Positions 8,219 to 16,048 of a stretch of 32,450 bases of DNA are shown here, piece by piece. The position numbers and the translations under genes are program-made. Under the pieces are notes generated by a model. That model had not been told where the DNA came from. It did not search any database and saw only the letters and a list, made by a program, of their open reading frames with translations. Source of the DNA: Anaerolineae bacterium (GTDB lineage Bacteria; Chloroflexota; Anaerolineae; Promineifilales; Promineifilaceae); NCBI GenBank assembly GCA_023384415.1, contig JAHDWJ010000044.1:1-32450 (forward strand). Reading direction: 5' to 3'. Positions within the stretch are counted from its first letter, which is position 1. Each line of letters starts with the position of its first letter.

Positions 8219-11128
8219 TTAATCGAACCGGGTAAATTGTAGATCGGCCAGGATGATCCGGAAGATGGAGCGTTCCAGGTGCAGGTAGTACAGGGTGGGG
8301 GTTTCGGCCCAGGCGATGAGGGCGCGGCCGTCTACGACAGTGACCATAATGAATCCATTGACCGGGCTGCCATCCTCGGCCACCCAGGAAAAATCAGCCC
8401 GCTGCCAATGGTAAGCTCCCAGGCGCAGCGGGTAAGGAGCCACAGCCCGAAATGCCTCTTTGTTGGCGGTGGCAGCCAGCCAGGTGCGTAAGATGGATTC
8501 AGGGGATTGGGCAGCGGCCGCGTCCAGGCGCAAAGCCATAAAGATATGTCGCCCACCATCTAACTGGTGCCAGCCGCTGGTCTGGAGAGAGTAACGGAAC
8601 TCGGTGGGGTAGTTTAGGGTAAAGCCGGGTACGGCCAACTCCTGCCAGCTTTGTAAAAACGGCTCTCGCAGCAGCGGTTGGAACTGCCAACTTCGCAGCA
8701 GCTTATCCGCCGCATCCAGAATCCGCACCTGCTCGGCGGCTGGCCCATCCAGATCCACCACATACCCCATCCCGTCATAGACAAACGTCAACAAAACGCC
8801 AACATGCTCCCCATCAGGGGCGGTATACCCGTAAACGGTGTACGGGGCGGCCTGCCCGGCCACGCTTTGCTCCACCTGATACAACACATTGACGCCGCTG
8901 AAAGCAGCCAACGCCTCATCCCGCAGCATGGGGCCATTGCGCGGTCCCACTTCAGGATAAAAAATGACTCGCAGGGCGATTTGCTGGTCGGGGGAGAAGG
9001 TGCAGAGGGTAAGTGCTTCACTCTGGCAAATTTGCCCGTCCAGGGTAGGCCGCTGCCAGTTGACCGGGTAAAGGAATTGGAAGCCGAAGCCAGGGTCTAT
9101 GTAAATGTGATACCCATCGTACAGGCGGCTGCTGGCAACGGCCACATCGGTAATAACCTGGGAATGTTCCCCGGTGCTGTTGGCGGCCGCGAAGCCGACA
9201 AAATAATCCCCATCCGTCAGGGGGGCGGGTTGGATGGTGAGTTCGGCCAGGTTTAGATCACGCCCTGGCTGGCTGGTAAGCTGCCCCTGGAACTCCAGAT
9301 ACCAATGGTCGGGGCGGAACAATTGGTTGGCCTGGGGGGTGATCGGGTAAGGGATGCCGCTGTTGATCCCCCAATGGCTGATGAGCCGCCCCTGGGTCTG
9401 ATCCCACAACAACTGCGCGGCCGCGCCTGTCTCCTGGCCTGCCGTTAGCACCTGCCCGGTAATGGCCCGAATTGGGGTGAAGCCGATGGGCCAGGCCAGC
9501 ACCCAATCCCCCCGCACGGAATCGGCCAGATAAGGGAGTTCGGCCGGCCAGAGCAGTACCGTCTTATGGACACCATCGGTCCAGGTGTAAAACGGGCTGC
9601 CGTCGTTTAGGGTTTGCGGCCGCGGCACATACGGGGTGATCTCAAGGAGTTGGCGGCGACCGGTGCGGTCATAGCGGCCGCTGAGGATTTCCCCCTTCTC
9701 CAAATCAATACCCGCCAACTCTACTCCTAAAAAGAGGGGGGTTTGCCGGTTGACCCAACTGTTGGCCGCCGGTTCGCCTAGAAAAATCGAGGGAGGGAGA
9801 GCCGTCTTTTGCGTCACCTGGTGATAGCTGTGCAGCCAATCAGCCCAGGCTGGGATGCGGGTCTGGGTCACATAATCGGGGTTGAAAACAGTATCGTTGG
9901 CGGGAAACGGCAGAACAATGCCCCGTGCCCAGAGAAAATCAGGGCTGTGCTGCCCAGCGACGATGGCCTGACGTACTGCTCCCATGAGGTTGGTCGCGGC
10001 CGCGAACAGGGGAGCCTCATCGGTAAGCTGGCTAATCAGGCTGGCAAAATGCCAGGCATCCAGAGCGGCTATCGGATCGGCGGTGGGGGAGGCCAGCCAG
10101 GTATACGCTTCGGCATTGCGCCGGGCCGCGCTGGCCACGGGGGCATGGTAAGCCGGGTCATGGCGCAGGGCGTGGGCCAATATCTCGACGGCGTGGGTGA
10201 GGGCGGGTACTTGGGCCATCTCTACAGCCACCCAGGATGTGCCAGGGGATTGGCTCACATCTAACTGGGCGATGGTGGCTTGGGCTAAGGTGGCCGCGTC
10301 CGGGGCAGGGGTGGTTGCCAGCAGCGTAAGCCAGCGACCCAGGTCAATCAGGCTGGCCAGACCGGCTGAGGCGACCACATAGCTGGTATGGGGCTGCACC
10401 GCCTGGAACAGGTCTACCTGAGCCAGGAAAGAGCCGGTGAACAGCAGCAGATCAAATTGATCCAGGCCGGTGGTTTGTCGGGTTTGGGCCAGGGCGTTTT
10501 CTAGTTCGGGCAGAGTCAGCCGGTCGCCGGGGGCGGTGTCATCCAGGCCGATACCGGCCCAACCACCACCAGGGGCGGCCATAATGAGGGCGTACCGGTT
10601 GGCTGGGGCCGTTTGTAATCCCCAGGTGAGGAAGGCGGTCAACTCAGCCTCGTCTACCATGTTGATCTCTCCCAGGCTGGTCAGCAGTTCCGGGCTGCCA
10701 GGGGTGAGCCGGTAGCGGCGGGCGTCAGCGAAGCCATCGGCAGCGTGACTGGGGTGGCGATCTAGTTGGGCTAAGATTTGCACGCGGCCGCCGGGTAGGG
10801 CGGTTGAGAGGGTGGTGAGCAAGGTCAGGGGGTCGGGGGCGTAGAGGTAATCAGCGGGCAGGTAAAGGAGAACGGTCCAATCAGGCAGGGCGGGGTTGGG
10901 GGTGGCGGTAGCCTGGGCTGGGAGAATGGGGCGGGGGGTTGGGGTGGGCTGCGGCGGTGTGGGTGTCGGAGTGACCTGGGATAAAGCGGGCTGGGTGAGG
11001 GTGATGGGGGGTGCGGCCGCGGGCGTTATCACCTGTTCAGATATAACCGACTCATTGGCACTTGGCTGGCTGCAAGCAGCTAGAAAAAAACAAATAGTCA
11101 ACCAGAATAAACCCCTCACTCTATTCAT
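8219..11128 (-). CDS. Large lipoprotein with a degenerate clostripain (C11) domain
   Basis: This is a 969-residue predicted lipoprotein with lipobox LAAC (Cys19), then a Pro/Thr linker (about 40-80). Residues about 83-265 match the fold signature of peptidase family C11: DWTVLLYLPADY at the start, LIMAAPGGGW where active members have a D/N-H-G-x-GW motif, DLLLFTGSFLAQ where they have DxxxFDAC, and YVVASAGLASLIDLGRW for the YxVASE-GW segment. The catalytic His and Cys are both missing, so this domain is probably a non-catalytic binding module. The middle part is beta-rich and unassigned. Towards the C-terminus are two related-looking modules, GFGFQFLYPVNWQRP and GFTLNYPTEFRYS, each resembling a surface-lipoprotein beta-sandwich. 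Function is unknown. It is convergent with the GGT gene and carries eight GCGGCCGC sites. Confidence 0.8.
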   Translation of the reverse strand: MNRVRGLFWLTICFFLAACSQPSANESVISEQVITPAAAPPITLTQPALSQVTPTPTPPQPTPTPRPILPAQATATPNPALPDWTVLLYLPADYLYAPDPLTLLTTLSTALPGGRVQILAQLDRHPSHAADGFADARRYRLTPGSPELLTSLGEINMVDEAELTAFLTWGLQTAPANRYALIMAAPGGGWAGIGLDDTAPGDRLTLPELENALAQTRQTTGLDQFDLLLFTGSFLAQVDLFQAVQPHTSYVVASAGLASLIDLGRWLTLLATTPAPDAATLAQATIAQLDVSQSPGTSWVAVEMAQVPALTHAVEILAHALRHDPAYHAPVASAARRNAEAYTWLASPTADPIAALDAWHFASLISQLTDEAPLFAAATNLMGAVRQAIVAGQHSPDFLWARGIVLPFPANDTVFNPDYVTQTRIPAWADWLHSYHQVTQKTALPPSIFLGEPAANSWVNRQTPLFLGVELAGIDLEKGEILSGRYDRTGRRQLLEITPYVPRPQTLNDGSPFYTWTDGVHKTVLLWPAELPYLADSVRGDWVLAWPIGFTPIRAITGQVLTAGQETGAAAQLLWDQTQGRLISHWGINSGIPYPITPQANQLFRPDHWYLEFQGQLTSQPGRDLNLAELTIQPAPLTDGDYFVGFAAANSTGEHSQVITDVAVASSRLYDGYHIYIDPGFGFQFLYPVNWQRPTLDGQICQSEALTLCTFSPDQQIALRVIFYPEVGPRNGPMLRDEALAAFSGVNVLYQVEQSVAGQAAPYTVYGYTAPDGEHVGVLLTFVYDGMGYVVDLDGPAAEQVRILDAADKLLRSWQFQPLLREPFLQSWQELAVPGFTLNYPTEFRYSLQTSGWHQLDGGRHIFMALRLDAAAAQSPESILRTWLAATANKEAFRAVAPYPLRLGAYHWQRADFSWVAEDGSPVNGFIMVTVVDGRALIAWAETPTLYYLHLERSIFRIILADLQFTRFD

Positions 11129-11468
11129 AATCCTGTACCCTTACCTGGTGATGTGCTGTGTCCACAGAGTGGAAACAATGCTTGATTATACCTGCTCATG
11201 GCAAGTTGACGTAAAATAGGTGTGAGGCGAGCTGTGTAAAGCGTGAATCTGCTGCCTTCCTTGCTACCTTCAAGCCAGTAGGGTGGCCGCCAATAATTGC
11301 CAAAACGGTTTGGGTAGTGGTAGCATTGGGCACATTCCCAGGAGTTGCCCATTGGCGCGGCCGCGCCCCAAGATGAATCTAAAGCAAAGAAACTCATAGG
11401 AACTGGGTGGCATTGGGGGAGTTACTCAGTCCTCAATCCTCACTCCTCAACACTCACCTCTTTTACCC
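11129..11468. other. Spacer, no convincing gene
   Basis: This 340-bp spacer separates two divergent genes. It holds one GCGGCCGC (11357-11364) and a C/T-rich low-complexity run near 11420-11460 made of TCACTCCTCA-like units. A 90-codon minus-strand open frame (11125-11397) has no recognisable domain and no good ribosome binding site, so it is not called. Confidence 0.5.
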
Positions 11469-12527
11469 ATGCACGAAATCGCTGGCAACTGCCACATGCA
11501 CACCCCATACTCTGACGGCATAAAATGGCATCAAGAAATCGCCGAGGATGCCATCCGCGCCGGACTGGATTTTATCATTGTGACGGATCACAATGTGTGG
11601 GTGGATGGGGTGGAGCGGTATTATGAAAATGAGCAGGGTAAGGTGCTGCTGCTGGTGGGGGAAGAAGTTCATGATATGCGGCGCAATCCCCAGGTGAACC
11701 ATTTTCTCGTTTACGGGGCCGAAAAAGAGATGTGCCGCTATGCGCCAGACCCGCAGCGGCTTATTGAGGAAACCCGTCTGACTGGGGGGCATGGCTTCCT
11801 GGCTCACCCGTTCGATCCGCCGCTGCCTGCCTTCCATGAGCCGGATTATCCCTGGCTTGATTGGCAGGTTGAGGGGTTTACCGGCCTGGAAATCTGGAAC
11901 TATATGTCGGAGTTTAAGGGGCATATTAAAGGCAAGTTGAGCGCGGTGCAGGTGGCCTTAAGGCCGGAAAAATATATTATGGGGCCAGATGTGCAGGTGT
12001 TGGCCAAGTGGGATGAACTGCTGGCTCAGGGGAAGCGGATCGCTGCTGTGGGCAATAGTGACGCCCATGGACAGACGTTTAGCCTGGGGCCGGTGCGGCG
12101 GGTGTTGTTCCCATATGAGTTTCTATTCCGGGCGGTGAATACCCATTTGTTGATTCCGCGGCCGCTCAATGGCGATGTGGCTCATGATAAGCGGCTGATT
12201 CTGGATGGGTTGGGTCGCGGCCGCGGTTGGGTAGCTTATGATATGCCCCATGCCACTAAAGGGTTCCGCTTTACCGGGCAGGGGTTGAACAAAGGGGTGA
12301 TGGGAGATGACGTTAAGCTGGATGCCGGGGCCACCCTACAAGTTAAAGCCCCCACGGCCTGCCATATCCGGCTGATTCGGCATGGGCAGGTAGTGGCTGA
12401 GGCTAAAAATGATCGCACCCTGACCCATATCCCGGTTGAGCCAGGGGCGTATCGGGTGGAATGTTATTTGCCGTATTTGGGTAAAAACCGAGGCTGGATT
12501 TTTAGCAATCCGATTTATTTACGATGA
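11469..12527 (+). CDS. PHP-domain metal-dependent phosphoesterase
   Basis: This 352-residue protein has the PHP (polymerase and histidinol phosphatase) metal-site motifs in order: NCHMHTPYSDG (His9, His11), FIIVTDHNVW, VGEEVHD, GHGFLAHPFDPP and GNSDAHG. All expected metal-binding His and Asp residues are present, so hydrolysis of a phosphoester is likely; the substrate cannot be told from sequence. The last 90 or so residues (from about LDAGATLQVKAP) look like a small beta-sandwich, as in other TrpH/CehA-like PHP proteins. Its stop overlaps the start of the acyltransferase gene (ATGA), so the two are translationally coupled. There is no signal peptide. Confidence 0.88.
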   Translation: MHEIAGNCHMHTPYSDGIKWHQEIAEDAIRAGLDFIIVTDHNVWVDGVERYYENEQGKVLLLVGEEVHDMRRNPQVNHFLVYGAEKEMCRYAPDPQRLIEETRLTGGHGFLAHPFDPPLPAFHEPDYPWLDWQVEGFTGLEIWNYMSEFKGHIKGKLSAVQVALRPEKYIMGPDVQVLAKWDELLAQGKRIAAVGNSDAHGQTFSLGPVRRVLFPYEFLFRAVNTHLLIPRPLNGDVAHDKRLILDGLGRGRGWVAYDMPHATKGFRFTGQGLNKGVMGDDVKLDAGATLQVKAPTACHIRLIRHGQVVAEAKNDRTLTHIPVEPGAYRVECYLPYLGKNRGWIFSNPIYLR

Positions 12528-13300
12528 ATACAGTACGCGGCTTAATCCGGTTAGGGGCCTGTTTATTGGTTTTGATGGTTGGGGCACCGTTGGTGATGGG
12601 GGCAGCGTTGATTCCGCTGCGGCCGCGAGGAGCTAAATTAGGGAACTGGATTGTAGTCATCGGGGCACGCCTGATCCTAAGGGCCTTGGCCATTCGTTTG
12701 GTGGCTAAAAACCAGGAGCGGCTCAAGCAGCATCGGGGGTTTATTTTTCCCAACCATCATTCTGCGTTAGATGTCGTTATTCTGGCGGCTATTCATCCCA
12801 TTCGTTTTCTCAGCAAAGCGGAAATTCGCCCCTTACCGTTCATTGGCTGGATTGCGGTGGCTATTGAGACTGTTTTTGTGCAGCGAGAAGATAAACAATC
12901 CCGCCTGGAAGCCCGGAATGTCCTGTTGGACACCCCGCGCTACCCGCCTATTGCCTTATTTCCCGAAGGGGCTATTATCCCCAATGGACCACTGTTAAGC
13001 CCGTTCCGGTATGGGGCGTTTGCTATTGCCCAACAAACCCAAACACCCTATATTCCTGGCGTTTTTCGTTACGAGCAAAGAGAGTTAGTGCATTGGGGGG
13101 ATGAGAGTCTGCTGGCAACTTTGTGGCGTATTGCCAGCCGCCCTGCCGGTTCACTAACCGTTGAGCTGTTGTTTTTACACCCCATTCACCCCCGCCCGGA
13201 TGATGATCCTGAACTGCTGGCTTTAGAGGCTCATGGGGCGATTTTGGCCGTCTTGCAGCGGGATACAGTTAAACAAGTAGTGATGGAAGAAGGGGTTTGA
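12524..13300 (+). CDS. plsC: 1-acylglycerol-3-phosphate O-acyltransferase (PlsC family)
   Basis: This is a 258-residue lysophosphatidic acid acyltransferase-type protein. It has an N-terminal membrane segment (about 8-30), the catalytic NHxxxxD motif NHHSALD (77-83), and the substrate-binding FPEGA (146-150) with downstream NG. Family members transfer an acyl chain to the sn-2 position of lysophosphatidate in phospholipid synthesis at the inner membrane face. The start codon overlaps the stop of the PHP gene by 4 nt. Coupling to a PHP phosphoesterase and, 100 bp on, to an SDR suggests a lipid-related operon, but this is inference. Genomes often hold several paralogues, so this need not be the housekeeping copy. 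Confidence 0.88.
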   Translation: MNTVRGLIRLGACLLVLMVGAPLVMGAALIPLRPRGAKLGNWIVVIGARLILRALAIRLVAKNQERLKQHRGFIFPNHHSALDVVILAAIHPIRFLSKAEIRPLPFIGWIAVAIETVFVQREDKQSRLEARNVLLDTPRYPPIALFPEGAIIPNGPLLSPFRYGAFAIAQQTQTPYIPGVFRYEQRELVHWGDESLLATLWRIASRPAGSLTVELLFLHPIHPRPDDDPELLALEAHGAILAVLQRDTVKQVVMEEGV

Positions 13301-13307
13301 TTTCTCT

Positions 13308-13375
13308 TCCGCAGATTCATGTCGATTTTGGGGATTGAGTGGGAAAAATCAGCGTTAATCCGCGAAATTTGCGGA
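13308..13375. repeat. Dispersed 68-bp element with terminal inverted repeats, copy 1
   Basis: The ends TCCGCAGATT (13308-13317) and AATTTGCGGA (13366-13375) are inverted repeats with one mismatch. The interior TGGGAAAAATCAGCGTTAATCC matches, in inverted orientation, the element at 31163-31231. It fills the gap between the acyltransferase and SDR genes. There is no coding capacity, so it is MITE-like or a structural repeat. Confidence 0.7.
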
Positions 13376-13399
13376 GAAATCATCCCGTAGGATAGTTTT

Positions 13400-14197
13400 A
13401 TGAATGAATCATCAGCCCAGATTGAACGACCATTGGAACCGAAGAAACGAGCGATTATTGTAGGGGCATCAGCCGGGATTGGCGCGGCCTTGCTGCGGGT
13501 ATTGGTGGAAGATGGCTACCACGCGGCCGCGATAGCTCGTCGGCAAGAGGCTTTGCAGGAATTGTGTACAGAAATCAATACCCGTGCGGCCCGCAGCCAG
13601 ACCGGGGCTGGTCGGGCCTATCCTTATCCCCATGATGTGAGTAACAGCGGAGAAGTGCCAGGGTTATTCCAACAAATTGTCCATGATTTGGGGGGATTAG
13701 ATTTGATCATTTATAACGCTGGGGTAATGCCGCCGGTGGCCTTAAATGAATATAGTTTTGAGAAGGATGCCAGCATGGTGCAGGTTAATCTGTTGGGGGG
13801 AATTGCCTGGCTGAACCAGGCGGCGGAGCGGTTTGAGCGGACGGGGCAAGGGCATATTGTGGGGATTTCTTCGGTGGCGGGGGATCGCGGCCGCATCATC
13901 TCCCCGGTATATAACAGCAGCAAAGCGGGGTTCACCACCTACCTGGAAGCGTTACGCAACCGGCTCACCCGGCATGGAGTTAATGTGACGACTATCAAAC
14001 CAGGCCAGGTGGAGACAGCGATGTTAGCCCATGTAAAAAAACGGTTGTGGGTGATTACGCCAGAGGCTGCGGCCGCGGATATGCTCAAAGCGATCAAAAG
14101 TAAGAAACAAACCGTCTACGTGCCCCGCCGTTGGGGACCGTTCATGCTCATCATCCGCCACATCCCCTCTTTCATCTTCCGGCGATTGAGTATTTAA
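13400..14197 (+). CDS. Short-chain dehydrogenase/reductase (SDR)
   Basis: This is a classical SDR of 265 residues. The Rossmann nucleotide-binding motif GASAGIG is at 22-28, NAG at 106-108, the catalytic Ser in GISSVAG (157-158), and YNSSK gives Tyr171 and Lys175. All catalytic residues are present, so it should be an active NAD(P)(H)-dependent oxidoreductase; the substrate is unknown. The C-terminal tail is basic and hydrophobic (FMLIIRHIPSFIFRRL), which suggests membrane association, as in DltE/YqjQ-type SDRs. AGGAT lies about 8 nt before ATG 13400. It follows the PHP and plsC genes on the same strand, separated by a dispersed repeat, and three GCGGCCGC sites lie within it. Confidence 0.9.
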   Translation: MNESSAQIERPLEPKKRAIIVGASAGIGAALLRVLVEDGYHAAAIARRQEALQELCTEINTRAARSQTGAGRAYPYPHDVSNSGEVPGLFQQIVHDLGGLDLIIYNAGVMPPVALNEYSFEKDASMVQVNLLGGIAWLNQAAERFERTGQGHIVGISSVAGDRGRIISPVYNSSKAGFTTYLEALRNRLTRHGVNVTTIKPGQVETAMLAHVKKRLWVITPEAAAADMLKAIKSKKQTVYVPRRWGPFMLIIRHIPSFIFRRLSI

Positions 14198-14205
14198 GCT
14201 GAAAG

Positions 14206-14233
14206 GTGATACGTGACCCCCTTCACTCATCAC
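14206..14233. terminator. Imperfect hairpin between convergent genes
   Basis: GTGATACGTGA (14206-14216) and TCACTCATCAC (14223-14233) can pair with two mismatches around a short C-rich loop, between the stops of the SDR and ATP-grasp genes. It has no U-tract, so assignment is tentative. Confidence 0.25.
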
Positions 14234-15180
14234 GCCTCACGCCCATATTCTTCTAGCAATTTTTGCCAGGCGTAACCGGTAAGCTGCGGCCGCGGGTTCA
14301 GGGCAATGTCAATGGCGAAATCGGCCATTTTTTGCACACACCAATTAAAGTGTGTGGCCGCCATCCGGTTCACATCCAGGTCTGGGGTAGGGTAAGTGGC
14401 ATTAATCACATACGGCTCCCCATCCTTCACCACAAACTCCACCATATTCACATCATAAGCAAATGCCTGGCTGATAATGCGGGCCGCCCGAAGCATACGC
14501 GGCTCTAAAGAAGGATCAAGCCCTTGAAAAGGTTCATGCTCTTTATAGCGGGCCGCTTCTTTATCATAACGGATTGCCAAAACATGCTCCCGCCCGATTA
14601 CAAAACAATGGATGTGAATATCAGATTCGATAATTTGTTGTAAAACCATCGTAGCTGTATCACTTTCATCATAACATTGAATCAGGCTGGCAACATCACG
14701 TACCCAATAGGAGCGGCGGCTGATGCCTGCCCGACTGTCTTTGAGGATGGCCGGAACACCCACATAGTTAATAATGCCATCCCAATCCATTGGGTATTTT
14801 AGATTGCGAAAACTTTCCGGCACACTTTCCGCTTCGACCCCTTTGTTAGGCAAAACAACGGTGCGGGGGACATGGACATTTAAGGTGTGGAGTAAAGCGA
14901 TACCGAAAAAGCGATCATCGGCCGAGGCGGTAAAGGGGTTGTTAATGACATAACACCCCTGTATGGCCGCATATTTGACGTAAACCCGGTAATAGGGGAT
15001 TTCATGGGAGATGCGGTCAAAGATGACCGTGTATGGGCATAGTTCCCCCATAAATGTTCCCCCTAACTCCACAAATTCGGCAATGACTCCAGCTTCGCGG
15101 CTGTTGACTTCATTGATAAATGCCTGCGGCCAGCTCCATTCCCGGCCAATGATCAAACCAATACGCTTTGTTTCGCTCAT
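14230..15180 (-). CDS. ATP-grasp (RimK-like) protein
   Basis: This 316-residue protein has the layout of an ATP-grasp ligase. A preATP-grasp region is followed by the central ATP-binding part (NYVGVPAILKDSRAGISRRS with the usual Lys) and the metal-binding end DVNMVEFVVKDGEPYVINATYP, where the Glu and Asn of the family are present. ATP-grasp enzymes join a carboxylate to an amine or thiol through an acyl-phosphate. The substrate is not identifiable, although RimK/glutathione-synthetase-like members ligate amino acids. ATG 15180 has AAGGA 7 nt upstream, and a good promoter lies at 15248-15275. It ends 32 bp from the convergent SDR gene. Confidence 0.82.
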   Translation of the reverse strand: MSETKRIGLIIGREWSWPQAFINEVNSREAGVIAEFVELGGTFMGELCPYTVIFDRISHEIPYYRVYVKYAAIQGCYVINNPFTASADDRFFGIALLHTLNVHVPRTVVLPNKGVEAESVPESFRNLKYPMDWDGIINYVGVPAILKDSRAGISRRSYWVRDVASLIQCYDESDTATMVLQQIIESDIHIHCFVIGREHVLAIRYDKEAARYKEHEPFQGLDPSLEPRMLRAARIISQAFAYDVNMVEFVVKDGEPYVINATYPTPDLDVNRMAATHFNWCVQKMADFAIDIALNPRPQLTGYAWQKLLEEYGREA

Positions 15181-15247
15181 GGGGAATCCTTATGGTGACT
15201 TTTGGAAATTGAGAGAGTAAGAGATGGGTCCATCATTTCTAGCTTAC

Positions 15248-15275
15248 AGTTTAACAATAGGTGATTGTTAGTCAA
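15248..15275 (-). promoter_or_regulatory. Promoter of the ATP-grasp gene with embedded inverted repeat
   Basis: On the minus strand, TTGACT (15275-15270) and TAAACT (15253-15248) are separated by 16 nt, close to a sigma-70 consensus. The spacer contains a perfect inverted repeat, AACAAT (15253-15258) and ATTGTT (15264-15269), around five bases. Its position is typical of a repressor operator. The regulator is unknown. Confidence 0.5.
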
Positions 15276-15301
15276 GGATGAAAAGTCAGGTCCAAATAAA
15301 C

Positions 15302-15338
15302 AAAAATGCCCGATGGTGAACCACCATCGGGCATTTTT
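15302..15338 (-). terminator. Rho-independent terminator (bidirectional) of the RRM gene
   Basis: A perfect 17-bp stem (15302-15318 with 15322-15338) encloses a 3-nt loop. GCCCGATGGTG and its complement form the G+C-rich core, with A5 on one side and T5 on the other, so it can terminate from either direction. It lies 32 bp past the RRM gene stop. Confidence 0.9.
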
Positions 15339-15370
15339 ACAGTATAGAACGATTAAAAGAAGGGTGTTAA

Positions 15371-15781
15371 TTACCAGGAACGACGACGGTCACGATCACC
15401 GCCGCCTTGGGGGCGACCACCCCCGCCGCGACGGTCGCCGCCACGGTCGCCACCCCGATCACCACCCCGGAAGCCACCCCGATCACCGCCACCGCTGCGG
15501 GGACCGCTGCGGAAGCCGCCACCACCACGCTCTTCACGCGGCCGCGCCACATTTACGGTCAGAGCACGATCTTGAAAATCTTGCCCATTGAACATGTTGA
15601 TCGCTTGCTGAGCTTCGGCGTCTGAACCCATCTCGACAAAAGCAAAGCCACGCGCTCTACCAGTGTCCCGGTCGCGCATTACCGTCACCGATGTCACCGT
15701 GCCAGCTTGCGCAAAATAATCACGCAGCTCATCGTCTGTCGTATTGTACGACAAATTACCTACATACAGCTTGTTTTCCAT
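15371..15781 (-). CDS. RRM-domain RNA-binding protein with Arg/Gly-rich tail
   Basis: This 136-residue protein has one RNA recognition motif, with RNP2 LYVGNL (5-10) and RNP1 RGFAFVEM (44-51). A tail (about 84-136) made of RGG-like Arg/Gly repeats (GGDRGGFRGGDRGGDRGG) follows. This is the architecture of the cyanobacterial Rbp glycine-rich RNA-binding proteins, which bind mRNA and are often cold-induced. It probably acts in the cytoplasm on mRNA stability or translation. A GGAG ribosome binding site lies 11 nt before ATG 15781. A 5' leader of about 110 nt and a strong terminator make it a monocistronic unit. One GCGGCCGC encodes Arg-Pro at the RRM-tail junction. Confidence 0.93.
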   Translation of the reverse strand: MENKLYVGNLSYNTTDDELRDYFAQAGTVTSVTVMRDRDTGRARGFAFVEMGSDAEAQQAINMFNGQDFQDRALTVNVARPREERGGGGFRSGPRSGGGDRGGFRGGDRGGDRGGDRRGGGGRPQGGGDRDRRRSW

Positions 15782-16048
15782 TTCTTTCTTTTCTCCAGTC
15801 TAAAAAATTGATTCTCTCTGGCCGGTTCCGTCAATGACAGGTTCGAAGCCTACCGCTCCACCGCTGGCATTTTCAAGTGCCTTGCCGAATAACGCACATA
15901 TTACCACAAATTTGGCAAAATGTTGCACCCAATTTTTGTTAATGGGCTAACTGGCATATTCTGATTACAATTCCAGGGGAGAGGAGATGAAATATTAAAC
16001 GGCTAAAGTGGTGGCGGCAACCCTGATAGGAACTTGAAATAGAAACTC
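15782..16048. promoter_or_regulatory. Divergent intergenic region with the RRM promoter and leader
   Basis: On the minus strand an extended -10 (TG-G-TAATAT, hexamer at 15903-15898) would give an RRM-gene transcript with a leader of about 110 nt. The leader contains complementary runs such as GGCA/TGCC around 15870-15885, and GGTTCGAAGCC near 15840. Long structured leaders are common in cold-shock RNA-binding genes, so thermosensing is possible but unproven. The plus-strand promoter of the FAD oxidase gene was not clearly located. The GTTCGAA motif here is not a tRNA T-arm. Confidence 0.4.

Noticed and set aside
11125..11397. Minus-strand 90-codon open frame upstream of the C11-like lipoprotein
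   Set aside because: No domain, odd composition, overlaps the lipoprotein start and lacks a ribosome binding site; treated as spacer.
15405..15535. Apparent direct repeats in the RRM gene tail (CGACGGTCGCC-like)
   Set aside because: They are the codons of the Arg/Gly-rich RGG tail rather than a CRISPR or other array.
15835..15865. Possible tRNA T-arm (GGTTCGAAGCC)
   Set aside because: The flanking bases do not form the 5-bp T-stem and no acceptor or anticodon arm fits.
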